A DNA stretch of 34,087 nt from Pedobacter miscanthi (GTDB lineage: Bacteria; Bacteroidota; Bacteroidia; Sphingobacteriales; Sphingobacteriaceae): assembly GCF_003315595.1 (NCBI RefSeq), contig NZ_QNQU01000009.1, forward strand, positions 228,268 through 262,354, written 5' to 3'. A program made the position numbers and the translations under genes. The notes under the pieces are model-generated. The model saw nothing but the letters and a program-made list of their open reading frames with translations, searched no databases and was not told the DNA's origin. Shown in pieces: positions 24,789 to 32,968 of the stretch; the first letter of the stretch is position 1, and the number at the start of each line of letters is the position of its first letter.

Positions 24789-24826
24789 CAAAAATAAGCC
24801 CTATATTTGATACCTATAAATACCAA
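24789..24826. promoter_or_regulatory. hutH -7 box and possible LysR operator in the hutH/lysR gap
   Basis: On the minus strand 24789-24796 reads TATTTTTG, an exact -7 match for hutH, 18 bp before its ATG. TTGATA (24807-24812) and TACCAA (24821-24826) form an imperfect inverted repeat with 8-base spacing that would overlay the -33 region, as expected for a LysR-type site. Supported by position and symmetry only. Confidence 0.45.
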
Positions 24827-24847
24827 TTACATCATCATGTAATAACC

Positions 24848-25741
24848 ATGAGTTATCAGATAGAGCTTCGTCATTTAAAATATTTCCAGGTTCTGGCAGA
24901 GGAACTGAAATTCAGAAAAGCTGCCGACCGCCTGTTTATTTCGCAACCCGGACTGAGCCGGCAGATTAAACAGATGGAAGAAATTTTTAATGCGCCGCTT
25001 TTTGATCGTAACAAAAAGAAAGTAGCACTTACTGAGGCTGGATTGTACCTTAAGGAAGAGGTAGATTTTTTATTCAGCCATATCGAGAATATCAAAAAAC
25101 AGCTTACCAATATTACTGAGGGCAAACAGGGTGAGCTTCGCATCGGTTTTTTGGGATCGGCAGCACAGAAAATTGTACCCGAAGTAATTTTCAAACTGAA
25201 TAAAGATTTTCCGGAAATCAGGACCAATCTGGACGAAATGCCAAATAAGCTACAGATCGAATTGTTGGAAAAAGATATGCTTGATATGGGTTTTGTGAGG
25301 ATGCAACAGTTTAAGCCCGGCATTTCCAAACACATGATCCATCAGGATACTTTCTCGCTGGTATTGCCCAAAAGCCAGCCCATGAAAAAGGCAAGTTTTG
25401 AAGCCGTAAAGAAATTGGGGGATGAACCTTTTATCTTTTTCTCAAGCGATGATAGTCCATTTTATTACGACCTGATGATGAGCATTTGTGAAGATCATGG
25501 TTTTAAACCCAAAACCTATCACAAATCGGTTAATGCACTAACAATCTTTAAACTGGTAGAACAAGGTTTGGGCATTGCCATTGTACCTACCGGCCTGCAA
25601 TACGGTTATCAGGAAAACGTGAAATTTGTAGAACTTACACATATTCCGCAAAGAACAGAACTTTACATGATCTGGAAAGAATCGAACCGGAATCCGGCTT
25701 TAAAAAGTGTAATTAAGCTATTGCTGCAGGATAAAGCTTAA
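24848..25741 (+). CDS. LysR-family regulator, divergent from hutHU
   Basis: A 297-residue LysR-type regulator. The DNA-binding part (1-62) is LRHLKYFQVLAEELKFRKAA, then LFISQPGLSRQIKQME and FDRNKKKVALTEAG. The effector domain (about 92-295) starts GELRIGFLGSAAQKIVPEV, typical of the BenM/CysL-like group. The divergent position to hutHU suggests a role as histidine-utilisation regulator, possibly sensing urocanate (inference; hut operons elsewhere often use GntR-type HutC). It ends 7 bp from the stop codon of the convergent gene at 25749 with no terminator between, so transcripts may overlap. Confidence 0.93.
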   Translation: MSYQIELRHLKYFQVLAEELKFRKAADRLFISQPGLSRQIKQMEEIFNAPLFDRNKKKVALTEAGLYLKEEVDFLFSHIENIKKQLTNITEGKQGELRIGFLGSAAQKIVPEVIFKLNKDFPEIRTNLDEMPNKLQIELLEKDMLDMGFVRMQQFKPGISKHMIHQDTFSLVLPKSQPMKKASFEAVKKLGDEPFIFFSSDDSPFYYDLMMSICEDHGFKPKTYHKSVNALTIFKLVEQGLGIAIVPTGLQYGYQENVKFVELTHIPQRTELYMIWKESNRNPALKSVIKLLLQDKA

Positions 25742-25748
25742 GTTATGG

Positions 25749-26030
25749 TTAATCGAGTTTTTCAATAACCTGCTGCCGGTTAAAAAAGCCCAGCCGGATA
25801 TTCCTTAAATATGGAATGATAAAAATCCCTCGCGATGATACGCCCTGAACATCAGGGTTACCGTTTAGTTTTTTAACTAATTTACTAAAAGTGAACACAT
25901 AACGCTTTGCCCTGCTATTCGGTGCCCGATCTATATTGAGCGACAAGGAGTAATTGCCAATAGAGATGTTTTTTGCAAACAGCGTTTTCAATGTTCCATA
26001 TCCTGATCTTTCTATTTCCGAATGTTCCAT
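25749..26030 (-). CDS. Hypothetical 93-aa protein, last gene of the T6SS effector module
   Basis: A 93-residue basic protein with ATG at 26030, two bases after the stop codon of the 313-residue gene, so the two are probably co-translated. No family recognised. The central part (YSLSLNIDRAPNSRAKRYVFTF) and the end (SSRGIFIIPYLRNIRLGFF) suggest a small alpha/beta fold. There is no signal peptide or membrane helix. Its place at the distal end of a leftward series of closely packed genes with vgrG suggests that it belongs to the module; it could be a structural accessory or a chaperone-like partner of the 313-residue protein. Convergent with the LysR gene. Confidence 0.6.
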   Translation of the reverse strand: MEHSEIERSGYGTLKTLFAKNISIGNYSLSLNIDRAPNSRAKRYVFTFSKLVKKLNGNPDVQGVSSRGIFIIPYLRNIRLGFFNRQQVIEKLD

Positions 26031-26032
26031 CT

Positions 26033-26974
26033 TTAGAAAAATTTAAACCTGATTTTTGAGGGTTGTGTACCGGTCACGTCTACAGGTTCTGAAACTTTAT
26101 CTTTTGGTTCATCTACCTGGTTACCCGCCCCATCGATAGTCATCGTATATTGAGTAATGATATATAATTTTTTCTCCTCTACCATTTCCTTTTTTACGGT
26201 GGTTGTATTCAGCAATTTTCCTGTTTTCAGTTCGATCAGATAAACAGCTTTCTCCGTAATTTCGGGTTTGATGGATTGCATGTCAATTTTGTCTTCGAAG
26301 CTTTTATATGCATTCTTTTTAAAAGCCATATCTAAGGCAACATAAGGTACCGAACTGGAGATTACCTGGACATTTATACCATTCGACATTTGCTGATCAA
26401 TGCTTAAGCTTACTTTAAAAGGAAGGTATGCGGTATTTAAAAAATTTGTGCGGTTAGGGTCTGACTTTGAAGATGGTACTTCAGTTCCATAAACATATCC
26501 AAAATAGGTCTGTAAAAATTCATTTGCCTGTATGGCCTGTTGAATTTTTTCGGGGCTTGCAAACATACTATCGCTAAGTGCGATCAGGTCTTTTAAATCG
26601 TCGCTCTTATTTGCAGCCTGTTGCATGAGCTGCTTTGTTTGCTGCCACTTTGATAAAATCAATTCCATATTCACAACCTGCAACACTCTTCCGCTATGAT
26701 CCAATTTTAAATGAAGCTCATTGAACATGCGGTTAAATGCACCAGTAACTTCGGCCACTTCATGTATCAGGTTGCTGTTTGCCTCGTGGATAAAAATATC
26801 CAATTGTACCAGCCTGCATTCGACCCCCTCTTCATCAATATTCAACACCGAAAAATCATACCTGATTTCGGTTTTCGATTTCATTAAAGCACTCACCAGC
26901 ATCGATTCCATTTCTATCGAAAGGGTATATTGCGCTTGAAATTTTTCGCTTATATTAATAATTGATCTGCTCAT
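26033..26974 (-). CDS. Hypothetical 313-aa protein in the T6SS effector module
   Basis: A 313-residue soluble protein, ATG at 26974. It is rich in beta-strand-like segments at the start (FQAQYTLSIEMESMLVSALM), has a helical middle (KWQQTKQLMQQAANKSDDLKDLIAL, about 110-135) and a beta-rich C-terminal half ending in a Thr/Pro/Asp-rich tail (DEPKDKVSEPVDVTGTQPS). No signal peptide, catalytic motif or known family was recognised. It is packed between the 119-residue gene (17 bp gap) and the 93-residue gene (2 bp gap), on the same strand as vgrG and its effectors. Candidates are an adaptor that loads an effector, or an accessory part of the secretion machine; neither can be shown from sequence alone. 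Confidence 0.65.
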   Translation of the reverse strand: MSRSIINISEKFQAQYTLSIEMESMLVSALMKSKTEIRYDFSVLNIDEEGVECRLVQLDIFIHEANSNLIHEVAEVTGAFNRMFNELHLKLDHSGRVLQVVNMELILSKWQQTKQLMQQAANKSDDLKDLIALSDSMFASPEKIQQAIQANEFLQTYFGYVYGTEVPSSKSDPNRTNFLNTAYLPFKVSLSIDQQMSNGINVQVISSSVPYVALDMAFKKNAYKSFEDKIDMQSIKPEITEKAVYLIELKTGKLLNTTTVKKEMVEEKKLYIITQYTMTIDGAGNQVDEPKDKVSEPVDVTGTQPSKIRFKFF

Positions 26975-26991
26975 GGGATAAATGGGATTGA

Positions 26992-27351
26992 CTAATTTGT
27001 TTCTCTCATCACATCTGATAAAGTTTTGGTTTCAATCGGAACGGCATAAAAACCATCCGTTGAAACAACCTGATGTTCAAAATAATACTGAATAAGATTT
27101 CGTACCTGATCTGCATCAGCAAATTTCTGAAGATAAACCATATCCTCGCTATCATTGGCAATTTCTACAAGATAAAGTCCTTCTTTCTGGTAAAAAACCT
27201 GAAATGTTTCCGATTCGTTAATATCAAAATATAAAAAAGTACCCTTTTGCCAATTTAAGGTTCCGAATAAATCAAATGCCTGATCCATGTCCAAAAAAGA
27301 CTCCCCGGTTAAATTATCGTAATCGTTGTAAACAATCTTTTTAGTATTCAT
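26992..27351 (-). CDS. Hypothetical acidic 119-aa protein, immunity-like
   Basis: A 119-residue protein with strong acidic bias (FLDMDQAFDLFG, FDINESETFQ, ANDSEDMVYLQKFADADQ), no signal peptide and a predicted alternation of short strands and helices. Small, acidic, cytosolic and lying downstream of a toxin and two known-type immunity genes: all these are features of immunity proteins in polymorphic-toxin loci. No named Imm family was recognised, so this is inference from context. It starts with ATG at 27351, 40 bp after the ankyrin gene stop codon, and is followed after 17 bp by the 313-residue gene. Confidence 0.6.
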   Translation of the reverse strand: MNTKKIVYNDYDNLTGESFLDMDQAFDLFGTLNWQKGTFLYFDINESETFQVFYQKEGLYLVEIANDSEDMVYLQKFADADQVRNLIQYYFEHQVVSTDGFYAVPIETKTLSDVMRETN

Positions 27352-27391
27352 TAGGTTTTAAAATTAAATACTGTACTCATATAAAAACTAT

Positions 27392-27874
27392 TTAGTTCAA
27401 TAGTTTGATCAACTCGTTAACACCTATTTTAACCGCTATATCTGCAGGCTTTTTCCCCACGTTGTTTAGGTGTTCTTTATTAGCTCCGTTTTGCAGTAAA
27501 AGTTTAACCAGTGGTATTTTGTTCTCATCACCATCTGCAGCACTAAAGGTTGCTGTCCACAATGCTTGGTTACCTGAAGTATTTTGAATACCTAAATCTG
27601 CTCCGTACTCCAACAATAGTTCGGCGATTTCGAAACTATTGTTTTCACTCGCATAATGTAAAGGTGTATTCCCTTTTTGGTCTTGAGTGTTAGTCGTAGC
27701 ACCATATTGCAGCAATAATTTTACCACATCCCTATGTCCCCTCGCAACGGCTATTGCTAAAGGAGAATAATCAAGGTCTGCCTTATCATTAATTCCTTTG
27801 GTGTCCTTTTTGAGTTCATTTTCTAGTTCCTGAACTTTTCCGTCCATCGATAAAGAGAATATTTTGTTTTTCAT
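27392..27874 (-). CDS. Ankyrin-repeat protein A (probable immunity protein)
   Basis: 160 residues from ATG at 27874; a GTG at 27883 would add three residues, but the ATG start (MKNKIFSLSMDGKVQ) lines up with the beginning of paralogue B. It has three to four ankyrin repeats: DYSPLAIAVARGHRDVVKLL, KGNTPLHYASENNSFEIAEL, GNQALWTATFSAADGD and GKKPADIAVKIGVNELIKLL. Ankyrin proteins of this size occur as immunity proteins beside polymorphic toxins. It aligns with the gene at 28401-28892 over the full length, so the two come from a duplication. The Imm70 gene lies between them. It may neutralise the GH-E nuclease or a relative of it. Confidence 0.85.
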   Translation of the reverse strand: MKNKIFSLSMDGKVQELENELKKDTKGINDKADLDYSPLAIAVARGHRDVVKLLLQYGATTNTQDQKGNTPLHYASENNSFEIAELLLEYGADLGIQNTSGNQALWTATFSAADGDENKIPLVKLLLQNGANKEHLNNVGKKPADIAVKIGVNELIKLLN

Positions 27875-27908
27875 TCTTAGCACTGTCCAAAGCTTTACAA
27901 TAATTGAA

Positions 27909-28322
27909 TTATAAACTCGTAATGGATATATCTTTTTTTACTTTCAAAGCGGTTTCGAAACTGGTAAATAAAACATCAAATAAATCCTTACCATCACTAG
28001 TGTAAAAATAATTGGAAAGATTGGTTATTCTTGCCGCTATTTTATCTCCCCAAGGAGGTCTTTGCTTAGGATTCTCAATCTCCCAAATAACCTGATTAGG
28101 CATTAGCTTTTTAAATCTTTCTTTTATTTCATCCAACTCCTTTTTTGCCGTATGAATGTCTTCGATCGGCAGATTCCCCTTATAAAGTTTATTCATTAAA
28201 TGAGGATATATACTCCCCCACCTATTATTTTCGAGGTAGTAAGCTATATTTGAAAAGTAACAATGTAAAAAACTACCTGTACCAACTCCATAAAAAATAG
28301 GCCCAACTTTTAATCCTGTCAT
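27909..28322 (-). CDS. Imm70-family immunity protein
   Basis: A 137-residue soluble protein, ATG at 28322. It matches the Imm70 family as I know it: GTGSFLHCYFSNIAYYLE at the N-terminus, WGSIYPHLMNKLYKGNL, then PNQVIWEIENPKQRPPWGD and ITNLSNYFYTSDGKDLFDVLF. Imm70 proteins accompany polymorphic toxins, including nucleases, and protect the producing cell. It is separated from the GH-E toxin gene by one ankyrin gene, and flanked on the other side by the second ankyrin copy. This arrangement supports an immunity block, although which of the three proteins blocks the neighbouring nuclease cannot be told from sequence. Confidence 0.87.
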   Translation of the reverse strand: MTGLKVGPIFYGVGTGSFLHCYFSNIAYYLENNRWGSIYPHLMNKLYKGNLPIEDIHTAKKELDEIKERFKKLMPNQVIWEIENPKQRPPWGDKIAARITNLSNYFYTSDGKDLFDVLFTSFETALKVKKDISITSL

Positions 28323-28400
28323 AAATTGCTATATCGTTTAAACGTTGTTCCTTGTGAATTTTTGACACACAAAAGAAAAGTTATTGGTCATCATATTTAG

Positions 28401-28892
28401 TTATGCAATCTTTTTATTTAACAGATTTACAAGGTCAGTGTTTCCTACTTTCTCTGCAAAAGAAAGCGGGCTGGCGCCTGCATTATTTTTATGATTGGGA
28501 TCGGCATGGTGATCTAAAAAAAGTTCTACTATGCTATGTTTTGTTTTATCGCCCCGAACATAAAAAACAGCCGGCCATAGTGGTTGGTTGCCAAAACTAT
28601 TTGTTGCATTCAAATCAGCATGGTGGTTTAGCAGTAAAATAGCTATATCCAAAAAATTGTTTTCAGCTGCATGATGGAGGGCAGTGTTACCCTTATCGTT
28701 AGGTATATTTGGATTAGCCCCATTTTCGAGCAACAATTTAACGACATCGTAATGATTGAGCGCTACAGCGGTTGCTAATGCCGTAAAACCTACGCTATCT
28801 TTAATATTGACATCAATAGATGATGTAGCTAATAACTCCGCTATCTTTTCCGTTTTTCCGCCTATCGCGAGTTTTATAAGGTTGTTTTCCAT
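28401..28892 (-). CDS. Ankyrin-repeat protein B (probable immunity protein of the GH-E nuclease)
   Basis: 163 residues, ATG at 28892, 16 bp after the stop codon of the toxin gene, which is the usual position of the cognate immunity gene. Ankyrin repeats: VGFTALATAVALNHYDVVKL, GNTALHHAAENNFLDIAILL, GNQPLWPAVFYVRGDKTK and GASPLSFAEKVGNTDLVNLL. It is cytosolic, as expected for protection against a DNA-degrading toxin delivered into the cytoplasm. The paralogue A gene at 27392-27874 aligns over the full length, with the motifs DVVKLLL, KGNT-LH-A-ENN and GNQ-LW-A shared. A first choice as cognate immunity partner by position. Confidence 0.88.
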   Translation of the reverse strand: MENNLIKLAIGGKTEKIAELLATSSIDVNIKDSVGFTALATAVALNHYDVVKLLLENGANPNIPNDKGNTALHHAAENNFLDIAILLLNHHADLNATNSFGNQPLWPAVFYVRGDKTKHSIVELFLDHHADPNHKNNAGASPLSFAEKVGNTDLVNLLNKKIA

Positions 28893-28908
28893 TTAATAAA
28901 AATAACTA

Positions 28909-30318
28909 TTAGTTGTCAAAATCGTACCAAGATTCTTCACTTTCATGCAGTCCTTTGCTGCTTGTTGTAGGTGTTTCAGGACGATAATACTTAGGATCAT
29001 TAAAGTATTCCAAAAATTGTTCTTTAGTAATTCTTCCTTCCATATATGCCTTATGGAGATGTCTGTATTCATAGTGGGGTTTATGTCCCATGCTCCAAAC
29101 ACCCTGCCTTGGCTGTCCAGGGCTCCATATAATTTCCTCACCTGTTTCAGGATCATATACTTTTCCGTCAACATCTTTGTTATTGTTCCAAGTATCATTT
29201 ATGGCATCATCCTTATAAGATGGGCGGTTATCCTCATAAGCCTTACCCGTTCCACCACTTTTTACCTTTCTCGGATCGGTTGCCGTTGTGCCCGGTTTTA
29301 ACCCATTCGGATTATTTCTCGAGTTTCTGAGCGTTCCATTTGCATCCCTGAATGTACCCGGCGGATCGACTTTGATATTTAGCAGATACAATCCCAATAA
29401 GGCATCGGACCATTGCAAACCACTTATCCCTTTATCTGCAATACGGCTCCCAAATTCATATTCGGGTAGCGCACCTTTGGCAAAACTATCTCCTACACTT
29501 ACCGGATCTCCATTTTCATCTACGGCATCAGTAGCATAGGTTTTGGCTGCAGATTCTGCCCCGAAAATCCCCCTCGAACCTAAAGCTATACCTGCTCCGG
29601 TCCAACCTGTACCTATACCAAAACTCGCGCCAATATTGCTTAACACACTGGTTACAGTGGGCCTTGCCAAAATCATACTTGCCCTCGATAAGCTAATGCC
29701 TGTTCCTACCGTTCCGCCCGTTCCGCCAACGGCAACACTTCCTATCCCCAATAACGAACCTACCGTACCAACTGCTGCGCCTACAAAAGCACATTTCACC
29801 AGTTCGCTGCCATAACTCAGGCTGGCATAACCGATGGCGCCCATCCAGCTTTTAATATTTGGTGCATATTGTACCGTTCCGCCTGCTTTACAGGTCATGG
29901 TGCTACCGCCGGTAATAACAGGTGTACCTTGCAAAATCATATCCGGTTTTTTACTGTCCCACGATCTGGCCGGCCCCATTTTATGACCACAGAGCAAGCC
30001 CCCGATAACGGCACCGATAGCACCTCCAACAAGCCCTGCAACCGCGCCGAGCAAAATCAAACCAGCTCCACCCGTAGCAACAGTAAGTACCCCAACCGCC
30101 ACGGCCACAACAACGGCAATTGCAGCAATGAGTGCCATTAACAGCATATACTTTTTACATCCGAAATCTATCCAGCTGATGGTGCTGGTATCGGATTTTG
30201 TGATATACTTATGTCCTGAACTATCGTGAAGACTTTCCCTGGTACCTTGAAATGGGGAAGGCATTGCACCTTCAGAACAAATCCAAAAATCTTCTTCTGT
30301 TATGATTTTATGTCCCAT
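28909..30318 (-). CDS. PAAR-like T6SS effector with C-terminal GH-E (HNH/Endo VII) nuclease
   Basis: A 469-residue effector, ATG at 30318. The N-terminus (about 1-155) is a PAAR-like (DUF4280-type) spike tip with cysteines C14, C54, C110 and C143 (STMTCKAGGTVQ), interrupted by a long hydrophobic Ala/Gly/Val stretch at about 58-108. A glycine-rich middle follows (about 160-300). The C-terminal toxin part (about 345-469) matches GH-E nucleases: GQPRQGVWSMGHKPHYEYRHL has the GH pair (411-412) and E417, followed by KITKEQFL-like GRITKEQFLEYFNDPKYYRPE and H458-E459 near the end. It should sit on VgrG and cut DNA in the target cell. The gene starts 3 bp after vgrG and is followed by its presumed immunity genes. 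The hydrophobic stretch may help cross the target inner membrane. Confidence 0.92.
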   Translation of the reverse strand: MGHKIITEEDFWICSEGAMPSPFQGTRESLHDSSGHKYITKSDTSTISWIDFGCKKYMLLMALIAAIAVVVAVAVGVLTVATGGAGLILLGAVAGLVGGAIGAVIGGLLCGHKMGPARSWDSKKPDMILQGTPVITGGSTMTCKAGGTVQYAPNIKSWMGAIGYASLSYGSELVKCAFVGAAVGTVGSLLGIGSVAVGGTGGTVGTGISLSRASMILARPTVTSVLSNIGASFGIGTGWTGAGIALGSRGIFGAESAAKTYATDAVDENGDPVSVGDSFAKGALPEYEFGSRIADKGISGLQWSDALLGLYLLNIKVDPPGTFRDANGTLRNSRNNPNGLKPGTTATDPRKVKSGGTGKAYEDNRPSYKDDAINDTWNNNKDVDGKVYDPETGEEIIWSPGQPRQGVWSMGHKPHYEYRHLHKAYMEGRITKEQFLEYFNDPKYYRPETPTTSSKGLHESEESWYDFDN

Positions 30319-30321
30319 TTT

Positions 30322-32100
30322 CTAGTTTATAAATACATCACCCCCGTCTATTTTAGTATTCCCTCCTGTAACATGGTTGGTTCCTGTTATGGTATTGTTA
30401 GATCCTGTTATGGCATTGGTAGTGGAAGTAATTTTCATATCCTGTGTATTTACATTTGTTGCCGTGCCATTAATATCAATCTTACTCGATTTTGCTCCAT
30501 CTTTCTGTGCGATTTCGATCTTATCTGCATGGATTAAAATCTGGTCTTTCTCGAGCGTGATGGAAGACGAACCATTGGTTAGCACCACTGTTTGTGTTGA
30601 TGTTACGGTTACTTTGTTATTGCCATCAACAACAATGTGATTTCCTCCCGTTTTATCTTTGATGGTAATACCACCTCCATCATTCAGCTGAACAGTATGG
30701 CCACTTTTTGAAGTTAAACTTTTACTGTTGTTGCTGGCACTGCCACCGCTGCCACTTTTACCGTGGAATACGGAGCCCAGTACAATCGGGCGGGCAATAT
30801 TACCTTCTTCAAAAGTTAATGCTACCTGATCGCCGATTTCGGGAATGAACACGAAGCCCCTGTTTTTGCTTACTTTTTCGCTGCTTCCGGCATCGGGCGT
30901 AATTACCCTCAGCCATTCGGTTACATCATTGGTTTTACATTCCCATTTAAATTTTACCTTAATGCGGCCCTGACCCTGTGGATCGGCATTATCGATTACA
31001 TCTGCCAGTTGCATATCTGGATTCGGCTTGGTATAATTTTTAACCAGTAAACGCTCGGTTGTGGCTACTACCCCTTCGAAAGTGTTATAGTATTTACCCG
31101 TACCATCTATATCGTGGTTAATACTGGTGATGAGAAACTTACCCAAACTTTCGGTAGCAAAAGATAACTCTTTCCTTACGCTCATGGTAATTTCGGCTGT
31201 AGTGCCGATACCCAAAGCAGCATTATCGCCGCTGGCATGTACCTTTAAAAGATTACTAATATGTGCCTTTTCTTCATTTTGCACATGCGTTTTTATATCA
31301 TTGCTGTTATCAACCCTGATTAACGAAGGTTGATTAAAAGTTTTGCTATACATGGTGTTTGATACCTGTATGGCGTGTGCCAGATCAGGCGATCCATCGC
31401 TTGCGCCACTGCTTTCGCTCTGCAACATTTCATCCTGTTTGGGATTGTAGGCAAAACGTTTGTTTTTTATCGGCGCAATTTCCATTGCGTATTGCAGGTT
31501 CTGTACATCGCGGCCATAAACAAGGGCAACTTCTTTCATTTTATCCGGCTTGCCGAAATTTAATTGTTTGCCATCATAGTAAAACCATTCGTGGTATTCG
31601 CCCGATAGCCTGTTGAGGAAATCAAAATCGCTTTCCCTATATTGTATCAGGTAATCGATAGGCTCTTTTCTGGCCGCATTGGCCACAATTTTAATATCGT
31701 TGGAAGGCACTTCCGAAGTGGCCAGCTTAACAATTGCATTTAAGTCTTTATCCAGATAAGAACCCAAATCCGGTCCTCGATCGATTAAAATGGTCGGACT
31801 ATAGCCGCTCACAATCAGTACCCCATGATAACCATGGCTCTGCGCCAGTTCTACCTTGGTTACCAAACCGGCAAATTCCTGTAAACTACCCGGATCATAG
31901 CCGAAAGAAGCGGTAAGAGTTTTACCTACAAAATCGCGGCTATCGTTTAAATTGATCATTCCCGGCGAGCCCATCTGATCGTGATTAAACCGCAGCTCGA
32001 AATAATGATGCGTATTAAAGGCCTGCTTTAAGCTAAAGGAAGCAAAATGCGTAATGGCCTTATCTTCTATATTAATTTCAGTGATTAATTTCTTTTCCAT
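30322..32100 (-). CDS. vgrG: T6SS spike protein VgrG (TssI)
   Basis: A 592-residue VgrG. The gp27-like part (about 1-330) is followed by a gp5-type OB fold (about 350-440: QGQGRIKVKFKWE, ITPDAGSSEKVSKNRGFVFIPEIGDQVAL, RPIVLGSVFHGKSG). The C-terminal beta-helix needle (about 450-592) is made of short repeats rich in Thr, Asn, Ile and Lys (GGITIKDKTGGNHIVVDG, then SSITLEKDQILIHADKIEI). This is the subtype iii (Bacteroidota) form. It forms the trimeric spike at the tip of the Hcp tube and carries the PAAR-like nuclease encoded 3 bp downstream. No toxin domain is fused to it. ATG at 32100. Confidence 0.96.
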   Translation of the reverse strand: MEKKLITEINIEDKAITHFASFSLKQAFNTHHYFELRFNHDQMGSPGMINLNDSRDFVGKTLTASFGYDPGSLQEFAGLVTKVELAQSHGYHGVLIVSGYSPTILIDRGPDLGSYLDKDLNAIVKLATSEVPSNDIKIVANAARKEPIDYLIQYRESDFDFLNRLSGEYHEWFYYDGKQLNFGKPDKMKEVALVYGRDVQNLQYAMEIAPIKNKRFAYNPKQDEMLQSESSGASDGSPDLAHAIQVSNTMYSKTFNQPSLIRVDNSNDIKTHVQNEEKAHISNLLKVHASGDNAALGIGTTAEITMSVRKELSFATESLGKFLITSINHDIDGTGKYYNTFEGVVATTERLLVKNYTKPNPDMQLADVIDNADPQGQGRIKVKFKWECKTNDVTEWLRVITPDAGSSEKVSKNRGFVFIPEIGDQVALTFEEGNIARPIVLGSVFHGKSGSGGSASNNSKSLTSKSGHTVQLNDGGGITIKDKTGGNHIVVDGNNKVTVTSTQTVVLTNGSSSITLEKDQILIHADKIEIAQKDGAKSSKIDINGTATNVNTQDMKITSTTNAITGSNNTITGTNHVTGGNTKIDGGDVFIN

Positions 32101-32121
32101 ACCAAAAAATAATAGTTTTTA

Positions 32122-32967
32122 CTACTTGAACATGCCGTCACGAAAGGTTAAAACATCTCTTTTTCCATTGAAAACCGATCCGTTTTTTGTTTCGTTAACC
32201 TCGGGATAGCTGATGGTTTTATCTTTGGGGTTATAGGTTATTGCGAGTTGGGCAATGAGTTTTTCTTTATCCTGATCTTCTTTAAGATCGGCTGATGCAA
32301 ACAATTCCGATTTAACAGATTTTCCCACCTTGAATAGTGCTTTATCGATACTGAATTTGGAATGATCGATTACCATAACATGGCTTACACTATAAGGTTC
32401 GGTTCCGCTCATTTGCCCGTAACCGGTAAACAGATAAGTTTTTTGTGGCGAGGTATTTAAAGTGTAAATGTGGTCAAAAAATGGCGTCGGACTTCCCTCG
32501 TCGTTTTTATCTTGGTAAAGGCTATTAAATGAAACTGCATTGAGCACATTCTTTTCATCCTTATACTGAATAATGTTCTGCACATGCCACATGGACCCAG
32601 AATATGGCGACAGCCAGTAAAACAGCCTGATTTTGTGATCATCAGAAGTGATTACATTGATTTCGTATTTTTTTAATCCGGCGAAATCATTTTCAAATGC
32701 ATCGGGTTTTTGTAATGCGGCTATAAGTGCTTTAATAAAAATTTCTTCTGCTTCTGTATTTCCATCATTCAGATAACTTTCTCTTGAAGCCACCATTTTA
32801 TCCGCCAGTTTTAAGAGCGAATCGTTTTCGGTAGATACAGTCTGTTTATTATTTTGTTTAACAGAATCAATTACCTGCACCGTGTTTTGCTGTTTATCAT
32901 CATGTTTTTCTTCACATGAAAACAGCAGGAAAACCAAAGAAAAAAATAAAATGCCCGTTAGTTTCAT
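32122..32967 (-). CDS. Lipoprotein, candidate immunity to the adjacent lysozyme-like effector
   Basis: A 281-residue protein, ATG at 32967, with a lipoprotein signal peptide: MKLTGILFFSLVFLLFSC, lipid-bearing cysteine at C18. After it comes a charged, Asp/Gln/Asn-rich linker (to about residue 45), then a domain with mixed helix and strand (residues about 50-281) for which I recognise no family. The gene starts directly at the stop codon of the lysozyme-like gene (1-bp gap), so both are coupled. An envelope-anchored protein directly downstream of a wall-degrading toxin is the typical immunity partner. The residues after the cysteine (CEEKHDD) are acidic and could also serve as a surface-export signal known in Bacteroidota, which would speak against a purely periplasmic role. 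The immunity role is inference. Confidence 0.75.
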   Translation of the reverse strand: MKLTGILFFSLVFLLFSCEEKHDDKQQNTVQVIDSVKQNNKQTVSTENDSLLKLADKMVASRESYLNDGNTEAEEIFIKALIAALQKPDAFENDFAGLKKYEINVITSDDHKIRLFYWLSPYSGSMWHVQNIIQYKDEKNVLNAVSFNSLYQDKNDEGSPTPFFDHIYTLNTSPQKTYLFTGYGQMSGTEPYSVSHVMVIDHSKFSIDKALFKVGKSVKSELFASADLKEDQDKEKLIAQLAITYNPKDKTISYPEVNETKNGSVFNGKRDVLTFRDGMFK

Positions 32968-32968
32968 A

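Noticed and set aside
28893..29198. 101-residue minus-strand ORF overlapping the GH-E toxin domain
   Set aside because: The toxin frame carries the conserved GH-E motifs; the other frame has no recognisable content and overlaps it completely apart from the end.
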